DNA of 64,000 bases from Elysia chlorotica (GCA_003991915.1 RQTK01000679.1:56923-120922), one strand, 5' to 3'. Shown: positions 1-20,250, counted from the first letter of the stretch. Program-made: numbers and translations. Notes: generated from the sequence alone by a model not told the origin.

Positions 1-963
1 ATATTTATTATTCACCAGAAAATTGATCATCTTTACGATACTGATCCAGTGCTCAAAGGAATCCATGAAAGAATGGTGACTAAGTCAAAGTTTATGTCAT
101 CAGAGGTCACTTTAGTAACAGCCTACTTCAATCTTGGAAAGCTGAACAAGGGCAGAAAATTTGGCATTGGGCCTGGCTACACTCCAGAAAAATACAAGAG
201 ATGGATGTCTGTGTTTGGACGACTGGACAATCCGCTAGTTATATTTACAGATTCTCATGATATTGCAGATATGTTCTCTGAGATGAGAGCTCATTTTGGG
301 GACGACAGGACTAAGATCGTAAGAATGAATCGCACTGAGCTTTATTCCTTTTCTTTGGCACCAAGAATCAAGGAAGTGTTTTCTCAGCCTGGGTATCCGG
401 CATATGATCCCAATACCGTAAACGAAAATTATTCTTGTGTGATGCATGCTAAGTTTGAGCTTGTGGCAAAAGTGATTAAAGAAGAAATGTTTCAAACGCG
501 CTATGTCAGTTGGTTAGACATAGGTTTGTTCCGTGCAGTTGTGAATGAACAGTATGTTTTTCCAGTTCGCCTGCCTCATGGGTTTGACCCAGATAAGGTG
601 GCGTACAGTGGTCAGACGGTATTTGACTCAACTTTGTCTCCATATCAAATCATAGTAGAGGACAAAGCTTGGGTTGGAGGGGCCATGTTTCTTGGACGCC
701 CTGAGGTTCTCTATGTGTACACGCAAGATTACCTGAATGCTGTAGAAAAGCTGATATCCGAAGGTATGATGAGCACTGACCAGCAAGTTATCTACATCAT
801 GTACCAGCCTATATTTCCTGTGAAGCCTCGAGTTGAGATTCAGACTTACACCACATTTTCTACTGATGATTGGTTCTACCTAGGCTATTCGATCAAAGAG
901 TCTTGGGATTATCATTTACGAGAAGCAGTTTCCATGCTCAAAATTTTGCAATATATTCTGTGA
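1..963 (+). CDS. HtrL/YibB-like protein, C-terminal coding exon (5' partial)
   Basis: The frame is open from the window edge to a TGA at 961-963, so this is the 3' end of a gene starting upstream. An acceptor-like CAG at 16-18 could mark the true exon start. The product matches the HtrL/YibB family by motif order: VTLVTAYFNLGK near the N-terminal end, NPLVIFTD, the hallmark VSWLDIGLFR, WVGGAMFLGRPEVL, STDQQVIYIMY and DDWFYLGY near the C-terminus. The family is named after an E. coli gene beside LPS-core genes and is widespread in molluscs and nematodes. Its fold suggests sugar transfer, but the reaction is not established. No transmembrane segment is visible here; any signal anchor would lie upstream. 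About 320 residues are visible, close to the size of the whole domain. The gene is tail to tail with ATG10. Confidence 0.85.
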   Translation: MFIIHQKIDHLYDTDPVLKGIHERMVTKSKFMSSEVTLVTAYFNLGKLNKGRKFGIGPGYTPEKYKRWMSVFGRLDNPLVIFTDSHDIADMFSEMRAHFGDDRTKIVRMNRTELYSFSLAPRIKEVFSQPGYPAYDPNTVNENYSCVMHAKFELVAKVIKEEMFQTRYVSWLDIGLFRAVVNEQYVFPVRLPHGFDPDKVAYSGQTVFDSTLSPYQIIVEDKAWVGGAMFLGRPEVLYVYTQDYLNAVEKLISEGMMSTDQQVIYIMYQPIFPVKPRVEIQTYTTFSTDDWFYLGYSIKESWDYHLREAVSMLKILQYIL

Positions 964-3900
964 TCTATTGAATTTTTACTTGCAAAATTGTGTTATACGA
1001 TGTTTTGCCATACAATTCATCTATTCACCTTAAGTCAATTCTCCCTGTGATCCTAGTATTTTTTTATTGAGTGTACGTTCCAATGAAAATATAGGCCAAC
1101 AAACCACTACAGCCATGAAGAGTTTCCCAAGTTGTTCAGGATAAATATTCTTTGTTAATTTTGTTTTTGTTTTTTTGTTTGATCATGACAAAGGATCAGT
1201 TTAATAAGATGTTTTAATGGAGAATGACGTTTTAAGTCTTTGTTGTGTTTTTTTTTTTATTCTTTCTTATGTTATTTTTCGCTGTTTTCATAAATTTAGA
1301 CCAGTTTTTATCATACAGTTTTTGGAGTACCGGTACTTAAAAAGAAAATTTTGTACTACTTTTTTATTTGTTGTTGTATGAAGAAATGTGAATTTTGCAG
1401 CAGGAATAAGTTGCCCATCTTCCTGTATGCATTTAAATGTAGATCTTCATATTTGTCTATCAATGCTTGAATCGTTATTCTTTTCTGAAAGCTAGTGACT
1501 TTTTATTGAATGATTCTACAGGATACTTTTTTTTTATGTTTTGCCCCACAAAATCAAAACTTTGACTCTTCATTCTTCATCTTCCGCAGTATTTGTTCAT
1601 TATGGATCAAATGCTTATTGCCCATAGATCAGTTTTAAAAGTGTTAATGAATTTAAAAACACCTGCTGAGACTTCAATCTTTGCCCTCATGCTTGCTTCC
1701 ATAGAATTTGGGCAATGTCTGATTCACTTGTTCCTGTGAGAGAAGAGAAGCAATGTTATATTTATCTATCACTAATCGGCAAACCAAAGCATCACAGCTA
1801 TATTTTCATTCACACTTCTTATGCAGGCTTTTGGTTTTCGCTTACATAATTGCTGTTGCGGATAAGCAACAACAGCTTTTTTCTAATATGGTTTTGTGGT
1901 AAAGATGTGCAAAGAAATGACCTTTCATAAGTGATCTTCGGTCTGGTTTTTGTAAAAACAGACTCATCCCAAATTTAAAAAAAAAAAAAGAACAAATGTA
2001 TTGAGCTTTGATTCCTCTTAGCCAAGTGCTTAGTCTATGAAGCAGTACATGTTGCACCTGTATTTCTATGGATATTGTTTCCTTTTGTCGGATAAAAAAT
2101 GCTTATATATATAATTTTTTTTTTTATTTGTCGTGTTGATATAGTTTGCTTTTAGTAAGTTTATTCGTAACTCAGGAGTACACTTGTTTTATAATGTATC
2201 AGTATGTTTATGAACATTTTTGCTGTAGGCCTTCGTTGCATTTCTGAGCTGTCTCTTTGTCTTTTATTATGACTAACTGTCATTCCATTAAATTATTTAT
2301 TGAGTGTTGGTGTTAGTTTTTTGCATTTATGTCAAAATAAGAACCATGCTCGATATTGTAAAGCTTCTTGTTTTCAAAGAAGGCCTATTCTTGATAAGTC
2401 TATTACATGCTATTAATGTTTTATCATTTTATACTTTCAAAGTGTATTTTTAAATTGATCCCAAAATTCTGCTATCTTTTTTAGCAAGCACATTGTTCCC
2501 TAGAATAAGTTATTGTTATTTTTTTGGCATGCGTAATGATCTCTCTTATTAAGTTATTGTTATTTTTATAAAGAGCAATGCCAGATGTAGACTATGCATT
2601 TACATTAAAATAACCAAGGAGGTTATGCTGATAAATACTATTTGTGAAGTCATCATACAAATGCTAGAATGATAAAAGTTGTCAGAAACATCTGAACATG
2701 CCCATGACAATGCAGTAAGATAAATGCCCTATTTAAAGTGTTTGATATAGACCTCCTTATTCAGTGCCATAGGCATATACAAATGTAAAGCTTTCATCAC
2801 ATCTCTTTTTTACTCACTTTAATCGACAATTTTTTCTACAAACTTCTCTCAATGGCTTTGATCACTGTTCATAAATCAATGAGCTGATCCATCAACATCT
2901 TGCACCATTAGTCACTTCATTTTAAACTCCTAATTTTTCCATTCACCTTTCTTGACCAAGATAGCTTTAAGCTTGTCAATTAAACCCTTCTTGATGGGAA
3001 ACCACATGTCACTTTAGGGACAAATTTTGCTTTGCAGTCTTTTAAGATTTGTTTATGATTTTTGAAAATGTGATTATTTAGGCAAAAATTGTTCTCAGTA
3101 TTAAAAAAGAATTGAGTGATTAGATACCTCAAGGATATTTTTTTTTTTAAAGAGAAAATGATAAAAATTTATATGGTATGTAACTCTTGTAAGGTATAGT
3201 TTGAATAAAATGGGAGTAGATCTAAAAACAAAATGAAGGTATTCATAACATATGATTTTAGTTTATTTTATACACCCTGCATTTTATTTCCATATTAAGT
3301 AATGTTTCAGTGGTTAGCTTCATTCTCTTATATAGTATTTTAAGGGAGAGAGAGGGGGGAGTCTTTTTTTCATATTACAAATGAACATCAAAACAACATT
3401 CTTAAGGGTTTACATGCACATCAACAAAAATTTCGGGAGGCAGGAAAGCTTAAAGGATTAAGTCTTGAAATTACCTCAATTTTTTTTTCTATGTGTTGGG
3501 TTAAAAATGCAATGACTTTTAAATGTTTATTTTTTTTCTTCCCTACATACTAAATCATATAATCCTTCAGAGATATATGTAATTGTATCTGCTGGATGAA
3601 ATTGGCTTTCCCGCTTTTTGCTAAAAGATCTGTTGAATTCAATTAATTAGTGATCTTGCCTTGCATATAAGATTTAACTCAAGGGCAAAAGTTTGGTAAT
3701 GCATTATTGGTTGCAGTTCATATTTCCCATATGCGAACTCATTCATACAGAAATTTAATTCGGACTGAAGAATATCTTTTATTGATTACGCTTAATAGTC
3801 TTTTTTTTTTTTTTATTAAAAATTAGCATGAAACTGAAGCATATGTGAGATTTCAGCTTTTGTAGTATTTTTTTTTTTACTTAACCTCTTGTTTATTCAA

Positions 3901-5306
3901 GGCTGATTTCTACAGTGTAACTAGACACTGTTCAAGAATGATACTGCTTCTCATCTCACTATGAATGATAAAAAATTAAAGATTCAGATCTTTAAAACAA
4001 ATTTTCCTTGATTTAGAAAAAAAAAAATTCAATATTTTCATTTATTCACAATTATGTCAAGACAATTGCAAAATATGTAGATTATTATAATGCAGTGACA
4101 TTTAACAATTTAGAAGCTGGTTTTCATCTTTAGTTTTTTCGCTGCTTTCACAAATCAAGGTTTGTTGATGTTAAATGAAATATAACTTGATCCTACATGA
4201 TGTCAGAAAAATACCCATTTTTTATCATTTTGAAAAAAAAAAAGAGTGTTTTTTTTTCATAAAAGAGTGTTGGTTAAATGCAGGTCTATTGATAACAAAT
4301 TGGTTCCTTTTTGTTTTGACAGTAAGGCATCTAAAGGTAGGATTGTGGATTTTTTATGCCATATGCAAATTGTTTAATATTGTCCCTAAATATTGCTCTA
4401 TGTGTTACTAATATCACCCTCGTCATTACTTTCTCAAACATAATTTTCTTTATTTTGGAATAAAAGGTTTTTGATTTTGCAGTACAACTCGGATTCAACA
4501 AACCAGCTCATTAATTTTCAATAGTTCGTTGAATGCATGGTTCATTGAAGCCATGTGTGGCTTGCTGCTCCCAATATCCTACCTCCATTATATGATTGTA
4601 TTTAGATTGTGTTGAACCAAACTCTTTCTCTTACACAAACAAACACTTCTCATGTTTTAAATTGTCTGCTTTAACTCTAGATTGCTTTGCCATTTATTTC
4701 TGTCAAACTCACTTGAATTGTGCGTAATATAATCTCATCCACATTTTTCTTTCTTTTGTACTGGTTTGAAATGAAAGTAAGCCAGTAAATTATTATTGAA
4801 AAGGAGGTACCATAAGCACAGATTTGTTTTTGTTAGGGGAACAAGACTATATTCCCTTGCTCAAGAACTCAGTCTATTCATGCTCGATTTTTTCAATATC
4901 TGTTTGTGTGAGTCACTTTTGAACATCTTATGTCAAAGATTTATAGGGTTACCCTTGACCTTAGACCTTTTCCATCCAATTCTTTTCTACATCCTGTGAA
5001 ATGTCAAAAAAGTTTTAATATGCTTTTAATGGTTTTAATGTTTGTAAAACTTGTTCTATGTATATGATAAAGATGAACACTTACGTATCACTGCATCGAT
5101 TTGTTTCTTCTTTGACTTGGCTTTGGTCATGGCATCATGATATCACTGTTAATAGAATTTTGCCTTATGCGGTTTTGTCATTTGTGTTATTATCCCAAGT
5201 GCCTGTGGACTATAACACTTCTTGGGCTGATAAGTCTTAGCAAAGAAATGCACTCCTTTCGCTTTAACTTTTGTTTGTTTTTCTAGATTTTGTCTGTGCT
5301 TGTTTG
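964..5306 (+). other. 3' UTR and intergenic sequence downstream of the HtrL-like gene
   Basis: AT-rich sequence with many short T runs and no convincing coding exon. Candidate polyadenylation signals for the upstream gene are ATTAAA at 2287-2292, followed by a GT-rich stretch, and AATAAA at 3204-3209 and 4459-4464. The real 3' end cannot be chosen from sequence alone. Confidence 0.4.
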
Positions 5307-5427
5307 TTGCAAACGTTTAAGGAGAGAAATGGTATGAGTGTTTAAAAATGGTGTTAACAACAGCCAGTGTGCTGTTCTAATCAGTGTGAACGTCAGAACT
5401 ACGAATGGAACAGGTTTTGTGGACTCA
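5307..5427. repeat. 121-bp target duplication, left copy
   Basis: Identical, as read by eye, to 6732-6852. The two copies exactly bracket the RTE-like insertion at 5428-6731. Identity over 121 bp implies a recent event. The length is far above the usual 5-20 bp for target-primed reverse transcription. Confidence 0.9.
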
Positions 5428-6731
5428 TCAATCATCATCATCATCATCGGTATTTTGATTAACGTGCAGGTACTGGGGCAACATCCACATCAGTGGACCC
5501 CCTTCCAGGTAGCTGGCTTGCTGCACGCATGGCTGATCTCACACCAGATCTCCAGGTGTTTCTGTCATGAGGGTCAGTTGTTGAGAGTTTCCAGTCTTTC
5601 CGATCCCTCTCTGTCACCTGCTTCCATGTCATTCTGGGTCTCCCTTTTCCACGACTTCCTGTTACTTGCATGTCCAATGCTGTCTTGATAGCTCCGCTTG
5701 ACCGTTCCACGTGGCCATACCACCGGAGTCTTCTCTCCTTCAGAATGAGGTTCAGGTCCTCAAGGCCAAGAAGCGTCAATAGCTCATTTGACCTAGTGGT
5801 GGCCACATCTTCTGGCTTCACATTGCAGATCTGTCTTATCATTGCCCTGTCGTTTCTCTGCAGGCGTTGAAGGTTTGGCTTGGTCAAGGGCCATGTCTCG
5901 CTAGCATGGAGCATTGCACTCCGCACACAAGTGCTGTACACATGACCCCGCGTCTTGTATGAGAGGTGGCGAGACAAAAGAACTGGTAGTAGTTCTTTAA
6001 ACTTCTTCCAAGCTGTCTTCACACGTGTTGTGGTTGCAAGGTCACAGCCACCAGCTGCCGAGAGCATATCTCCCAGGTAGCAGAAAGAAGCTACGACATC
6101 CAGCTTGTCGGATCCCACCTGGACTTCACTCTGTGGTCTGCCATCGATTGGTCTCGCAGTTCCCTGGCATCGACTGCACTGGAAATCTGAGTCCTTCGTC
6201 AGGCGTTTCAGCCCGCTGCATTTCTTGTGTACCCACTTCTTGCAGCCTTTGCAGAAAATGCTGTTGCTACCTACACCAGTGCAGCAGACAGCACAGGGAA
6301 CTCGCCTGAGTTCTGGAGAAGATCCAGGTTATTACCGCAGATCATGATCTTGGTCTTCCTTGCATTCACTCTCAGATCCGTCTTTTAAAGAAGAATGGAT
6401 GAACCAGTGGGCAAGGGGGACAACCGGTAGAATTGTGTACAAGCACGTCACCTACCCGGACCTGACTCCGTGCATTTGCATACATGCCCTGGACCAGACG
6501 CACAGTCCACTCCTCTACACCAAGTTTCCTCAGTGCCCACCAGATGACTTTCCTAGGGACTCGATCGAATGCTTTCTCCAGGTCCACAAAAGCCATGTAA
6601 AGTCTTTTGTTGGCTGCTAGGTATTTCTCCTGCAGTTGTCTGACAACGAAGATTGCATCTGTTGTGCCCCTGCCTGGGACGAAGCCAAACTGGGACTCGT
6701 CGATCGACACCACCTGTCTAATGAGGCTTGT
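5428..6731 (-). mobile_element. 5'-truncated RTE-like non-LTR retrotransposon
   Basis: About 1.3 kb inserted on the minus strand between perfect 121-bp direct repeats. The 3' end (plus-strand 5428-5450) is a short (ATG)n tail on the element strand, as RTE-type elements have instead of poly(A). It is 5'-truncated inside the reverse transcriptase: coding similarity begins abruptly with SLIRQVVSIDESQFGF next to the right repeat. No endonuclease domain remains. The copy is also internally deleted and frameshifted (see the pseudogene entry), so it cannot move by itself. Clade assignment is from memory of related invertebrate RTs. Confidence 0.85.
5459..6731 (-). pseudogene. Reverse transcriptase remnant with PHD-like zinc finger
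   Basis: Reading from 6731 downward, the RT fingers/palm start is present, including GFVPGRGTTDAIF and the motif A region FVDLEKAFDRVPR. Near 6440-6390 the sequence jumps to the end of the RT domain (LRVNARKTKIMI), removing roughly 80 codons that should hold the Y/FADD motif C. A one-base frameshift lies near 6300. After it comes a Cys/His finger (about 6297-6163: CAVC, FCKGCKKWVHKKC, CSRC), then the C-terminal domain with CYLGDMLS, RLRWYGHVERS and a Lys/Arg-rich tail, open to 5459. Family knowledge places such a finger between the RT and the C-terminal domain in some invertebrate RTE-like elements. Lack of motif C makes it catalytically dead. Confidence 0.88.
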
Positions 6732-6852
6732 TTGCAAACGTTTAAGGAGAGAAATGGTATGAGTGTTTAAAAATGGTGTTAACAACAGCCAGTGTGCTGT
6801 TCTAATCAGTGTGAACGTCAGAACTACGAATGGAACAGGTTTTGTGGACTCA
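6732..6852. repeat. 121-bp target duplication, right copy
   Basis: Second copy of 5307-5427. It lies inside the first unit of an older, diverged tandem duplication (6801-7098), so the pre-insertion site was already duplicated before the retrotransposon arrived. Confidence 0.9.
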
Positions 6853-7098
6853 CAAATTTGTATGCCTCTTGTCATAATGGTAAACAAATTAAAAGTTAAA
6901 TATAGCACATGGATACTTTAAATTTTAATTATATTGTTGACTATGCACTTCTAAATCAATGTGGACGTCAGAACTACAAATGGAACAGGTTTTGTGGAGT
7001 CACAAATTTGTATGCCTCTTGTCATAACTGTAAACAAATTCAAAGTTAATTATAGCACATGGATACTTTAATTATATTGTTGACTATGCACTTCTACA
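6801..7098. repeat. Diverged tandem duplication, unit about 149 bp, two copies
   Basis: The segment starting near 6801 (TCTAATCAGTGTGAACGTCA) recurs near 6950 with substitutions and small indels, running through the shared block CACAAATTTGTATGCCTCTT to the ATTGTTGACTATGCACTTCT end. Divergence between the units contrasts with the perfect 121-bp repeats that later cut into unit 1. Confidence 0.85.
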
Positions 7099-10000
7099 TT
7101 CTAGCAGGATAATACTGTAACTGTCATTTGCAAATTGTTATGATCCTCGTGAGTCTTAGAGTCAGTGAAGATGCACAGTGTCATGTTTGGACAATTCTGA
7201 ATTGTCACAAAAATGCTGTGATTCCTTATAAGGTGGAGACAAGCCATTTCACAATTCTAATGAATTTAATATAGTTTCAATGTAAACTAAAACTTTATAT
7301 TTACATGCTGTTTATAGAATTCTATATACCATCTAAAAAGTTTTTTTTTCAAAAGAGAAAGAAAGAAAGAAAGAGTAGCTGGTTTACCAAATGCAATCAA
7401 TCTTAATACCTGTAATTTGTCATAGAAATTAATATTGCAATGCTGTTTAAAGCTAAAGAAAAAATTTATACCAATTTAAGGCAGATTTTGAACTAAGGCA
7501 AGCTTCTTGACTTAAATAAGGAGAATAAATTGAAAGGCTTTATTGTGACATTAGAAGTAATAGCTCTTCACAATTTTTGTCCTTGTTTCAGTGTGGGGAA
7601 TATCTTAGCTGTAATTTATATAATCAAAAATTGAGAGACATTAAGAAATAATAATTTCAACATGATTATTGATACATGTAGTTTTACAATGCTTTAGATT
7701 TTAGATAAGTTTTTTTTTTCTGTAATGATCATCTAAACCAAGCAGTACAATTTTTATTTTCTTTAAACTCCTACTTGTAGCTGATAAATGTATTTTCCAA
7801 GTTTCACCTCCACATGGCCCATTTTAAGAAACCTAATACTAGTAAGCAAATGTTTCTCTTTAAAATACATGCATGTATTGCTGATAGTGTCATACTAAGA
7901 TCTTTTCATGGAAATAATGAATTCTATTGCATCTATTGTCATCCTCATTTGTTCATTCAGGGGAAACAGTTTTGTCTCTGTTAACTTAAAGTCTTTTTAG
8001 GAACTGTGACAATCATCTGTCAGGTATATTAGTGTCGTAATATTTTTTTCTTTGTGTCTCATGAAATGAGGTAGTCCATGTACCTTCTCGTGATGCACTA
8101 GCAGTATATTTTCACCACAAGGATGTTAAGAATTTATGTTTTTAACTTATTTGGTAGCTCTTAGTCATAAGTTAAAAGTTTTGGAGTGCTCCACCCAAAT
8201 AAGACAGGTTTTCTATCAAGCATTTCAACAAAGGCCTGTATCCTACATGCAAAGTTCCTTCTGTTCACCATGAAATAATACACAAAGTTCTCACTCAATA
8301 TGGAGCTATTTACATTTGCAATGTATACAGATACAGATACAAAAATGTACATAGTAATTAGATTTCATGTAGCTCTTTTTTTATTTGTTTTGTTTGTTTG
8401 TTTGTCTTTCATCCAGAAGTCCAATCATACATGTCTCTTTTAGAGGTAATGTTACATTGTTTTTTTGTTTGTCAGTATGGAGATAAAAATATGTAGTTTG
8501 TCTGTTTGAAAAAGTAAAACATTTTGTTTATGTGGATTGCTAGTCATGCTCTCTATTATGAGTGTGCGCTTTTAGATATTTAATTCAGCAATAAGTGATG
8601 AATTTGACTGAATGACAAAGGTTGTGAATAATTATATTAATACAATTTTTTTTTTTATTGCAATGTTTATTAAGCCAGAGTGTGGTAGAGCTTTGCTTTG
8701 AATTATGCATTATTACATGTATCAATCTTTTGGATTGTCTTGATTATTGCGCTACTTATTGAGATTTAATTTGTTAAGATACTCGTGTGCAAAAATCATC
8801 AAAATGTTATAGGTGTGTTGGGTGCAAGGATGTGCTTTGAAGAACAAAAAAAGGTTATATAATATTTATACTTCCTCGATGTATGAAAGAACAGGTTTTA
8901 TTTTTTATTATTTTTTTTTTAATGTCAAAGAGAGTTTGAACAATGATAAATGCTTCTGTTTGTTCAATCGCCAGATGACCTTAACATAAAAATAGTAAAA
9001 CAAATCAGAATCCATTGTTGGCATGTTATTGTAATTGGAAGTGGCTTTGATTTTGTATGACTTTGTCAATGCTATGCTTAAATGAAAGCAAAAAAAGTAT
9101 GAGGTTTCCAGTTTCTCTCCGACTCCAAGGTAGACAGAAAGTTGATTTAATGGTAAAGACAACAAAGTCATGCAGGGATGCCACTTTTCCAAAATTCCGG
9201 AAATATAATCTGGGTCAGGATTCTCCGAAAATCTTTCGGAGTCTGTGTCTGTAAAACATTTTTCCTGAAAAAACAAAAAAACAAACCCGTAGCTACGTGC
9301 CGTTCAGCCTTCCTTACTTGCACTTAGCCTAGATCCACAGTCACAAAGACCATCAATTTTTTGTTTTTTTTTCAACTGGCCTGTAAATGAGTCAATGTCT
9401 GAACTCAACAAACAGTTAACCGGAGATTTTCGATGTCACACCTCGCATACTTTGGCGTAATTTTAAAAGTAAAAATTATGTTTTCTTCTTCCGAAAAACG
9501 CGCCCTCTGGACAACTCTACCTCTTATAGCAAAACAATGTTCCTGATTATTATACAGCTTCGATTAATTCTGTAACTAAAACCTGAGCAGAAAAAGAAAT
9601 TAACTCAAGTTTTGCAAACAGGAAAAAGGAAAGCATAGAACAATATTTATTTACATGAAATGTCTTCTCATTGTTTATTAAATTTGCATACTATTTTTTT
9701 ATCGTCATTTGCACTGTATTTAATTTCATTCGGGTTAGATTTCAACCTCTAGTTTATCTGATAGGCATTGTTTATTCTTTCCAATAATACCGATCTGTCC
9801 ATCTTTATCCAGTCCTCGACGTCTTTCCGACAAATTGATTCCTGCTACACACATCTGACCCAAATCTGTTGACTATTATTTTAACGACAGAAACTCAGCA
9901 AAACCACTCTAATTATGTTAGGGAATTATCATGCACTCTATTCAGCTAGCTTTTATATATATTAAAAAAACTGTCTAGATCTTAATGTAGCTACGGCTAG

Positions 10001-10619
10001 ATCAAAATATTTTTAATATGACATTGTATCGGACGATTAGCACGTTCTGCTTGTGATACAGTTTAATTCTAAATTCATTCAATCAAAGTCTAGATTTAGA
10101 TTTCTGCTAAGAACATTTGGTCTGATATTTGCATGTCTTGCTCCAATGTTTTGTTCAAGAGAAACAACTACATGTATGCTTTTTACCCTTCTGCACAGAT
10201 CAAATTTTACCGAAATTCTGATTAAGGAAAATAGAACAGATGTAGAAAACTAGAATATAAATAAACCCTGAGGCAGATTTATATACATAACAAAAAATTT
10301 AATCTATAGGTCTAAATGAAACTGGCAAAGAAGAAAATCCGCCATACATAATGTTCACTGGTAAATCATGAAATGTCTGTTATATCCAATAAAAGTACAT
10401 GTTATACATCTATTTCCTTTAATAAAATAATGTAATAATTTAAAATGATTTATCACCTCAGTGACCTTCTCAGAGCATCTCTAGGCATATGAAGATCTTG
10501 AAAACTTTCAGCCACATAGGGGTGCAATGACAATTTACTGTTCTTTAGCATTTGGTAACACCAAACTCTTTAAGTTAAGAAATATATCTTTATTATCTTT
10601 GTTGTTGTTTTTTTTTATT

Positions 10620-10622
<3 letters not shown>
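7099..10622. other. Intergenic sequence, no gene seen
   Basis: AT-rich, with scattered T runs and short GAAA or TTTG simple repeats. Both strands were read for exon-like frames with splice sites and none was convincing. TTTATT at 10589-10594 (AATAAA on the minus strand) is a candidate ATG10 polyadenylation signal about 220 bases past its stop. Confidence 0.4.
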
Positions 10623-10686
<64 letters not shown>

Positions 10687-10700
10687 TTTTTTTTTTTTTT
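10623..10700. repeat. Poly(T) tract, about 77 T with one interruption
   Basis: Sixty-three T, one G, then fourteen T on +, so poly(A) on the ATG10 sense strand, 113 bases beyond its stop codon. It could be a retroposed poly(A) tail, a slippage-expanded homopolymer, or of inflated assembly length. Confidence 0.85.
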
Positions 10701-10812
10701 GAGTGATTATCAGTAGGATTCTTGTCAGTCTTATCCAGGGGAAAGTAAAATTTGTCTTCTTTTTATATGCACATACAGATGAATTCAAGATGGTGCAAGA
10801 TTATATGAAGAG

Positions 10813-18214
<7,402 letters not shown>

Positions 18215-18344
18215 GCATCGCTCCCTGGTCCGCTGCGCTTTGCTTTGTCTCCTGTAGCCGCTCACCCTCTGCTTGGGGGGGGGGGGGGGGGGGGAGAAAC
18301 AAAAGTACACTGTATATGTACTGCTTAGTGCTTACGCATTTTAT

Positions 18345-18585
18345 GATAGTTCCTCTGTTCCTGGATAGATCGGAGAAATAGCCAGGAAATTAATGGTAGG
18401 ACTAGGAGAAACAAAAACGCCACATAAGACACAGGAAAATGGGGAAAGGACATGGAAAAAAGAACTGATAGTTCCTCCGTTCCTTGATAACTCGGAGATA
18501 TCGTCAATAAATTATTCCTTGAAACAAAACACCACAAAAACCGGTGGAAAATGGGGACATGACATCGAAAAATTAAAGTGAGAGT
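18345..18585. repeat. Old, degenerate tandem duplication, unit about 125 bp
   Basis: TGATAGTTCCTCTGTTCCTG near 18345 recurs as TGATAGTTCCTCCGTTCCTT near 18467, with weaker matches continuing through AAAATGGGGA. It lies upstream of the ATG10 coding start. Confidence 0.6.
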
Positions 18586-18695
18586 TAACGCTGACTTACT
18601 ATGTAACGCTTTGAATGATGCATTGAAAAGTAACGTCAACATCCAAAGATTAATAGAAAGACCGTGACTGATAATCAAAGCACTTGTGTTTGTTC

Positions 18696-18696
18696 G

Positions 18697-18760
<64 letters not shown>
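18696..18760. repeat. (GTT)n trinucleotide array
   Basis: About 21 uninterrupted GTT units. The minus frame reads poly-Gln, but no flanking gene structure supports translation. Confidence 0.95.
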
Positions 18761-18939
18761 ATTTTTTCAAGATAACAAGTTAAAACTGGTTGCTCAGATT
18801 GACCTTGAATATTATTCAATACAGGTTCATGGATACTAAGTGTAATACGTTTGACACGTTGTGTTGAAGTTGGATGGCTATCCTCCTTCGCAAGCTTTGG
18901 TTACGGTGTAAAGCACAGGTGCCCTAAGAACATTTTACT

Positions 18940-19172
<233 letters not shown>

Positions 19173-20184
19173 CAAACTACATGTTCTAGCATTCGTCATT
19201 TCCTTCCCCACCTGTCCTTTTCCTCTTTATTATAAAAGATCTCGCCTAACCGATATTGCAGTATCTAATTTATAGGCTCTTATGCAATCGAATTGACCTT
19301 TGAATCCTTTTTTGTGTGTGCGCACAATTATACTAATGTCTGTCGTCTTGTCTGCCTCTATTTCCCACTCTCCTTTTTAAAAGTTTTTTCCCGGCCCCTT
19401 CGTCAACACCGATTGATTCCGACCGAATCGCCGAAACGAGTACAAATATATAGGCCGATGTACCAGTACCTCGAAGCTCAGGGTGATCGCACAGACGCGG
19501 GAAAGAAACAAGAGTCCCTTGTAAAGCTTAGATCACTTTACAGTGTGCGCGAAATATAGGGGTTTATGCTGAGTAGAAATAATAATTTTAACAATTATAC
19601 ATATATGTTCACATTCTAGAAAAAAAGAGTCATTTATAATTCTTGTAAGAAGGAGATGCGAAAAAGAATATCTTAATCTTAACAATTTAAAAACCATGTT
19701 TAAAAGTAATATCGCACAAAAAAGGGAAATTGGGAAGGAAAAATGTGAAAAAGACAACTTATACTTCATCTAATATATTATTATAGAAATCGCAAACTTG
19801 AGGGGTAGGGGGATTTTTTTTTTTAATTTGGGGGGGGGGGGGGGGAGGCAAAGGAAAAACATCATATCAAACTTGAAGAATAAATAAATACATGTAAATA
19901 CATATATTATGCAATGAGATGCCTACGTGCACTCAAAATTTAATACGTATACATCTATTTAATTTCTTTAAAATGTACATGTAACATAATCTACATGCTG
20001 ACTGAAATACGACGGGTTTGTGATACACAATGTACAGACAGCATAAAAGAAGAAGACAGAGAGGTCAGGGGGGAAAGGATAGAAAGACGCGGCATTTGAG
20101 TTATGAAATAATGTTGAAATGTGGAAAAAGACAACACACCGACGAGAACATGAAAAAAAGACATATATATGCATAATAAATAGA

Positions 20185-20189
<5 letters not shown>
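19173..20189. other. ATG10-SSBP intergenic segment, no gene identified
   Basis: Contains a block of higher CpG content (about 19385-19560) with an open plus frame ending in a stop at 19557-19559. The product is unrecognised and no splice partners were found. A run of G occurs near 19830-19845. It may hold regulatory sequence for either divergent gene, but no motif is decisive. Confidence 0.35.

Positions 20190-20250
<61 letters not shown>

Noticed and set aside
18325-18819. Frame with a run of about 20 Gln (minus)
   Set aside because: The Gln run is the (GTT)n array; flanking residues show no conserved domain and no splice sites support an exon.
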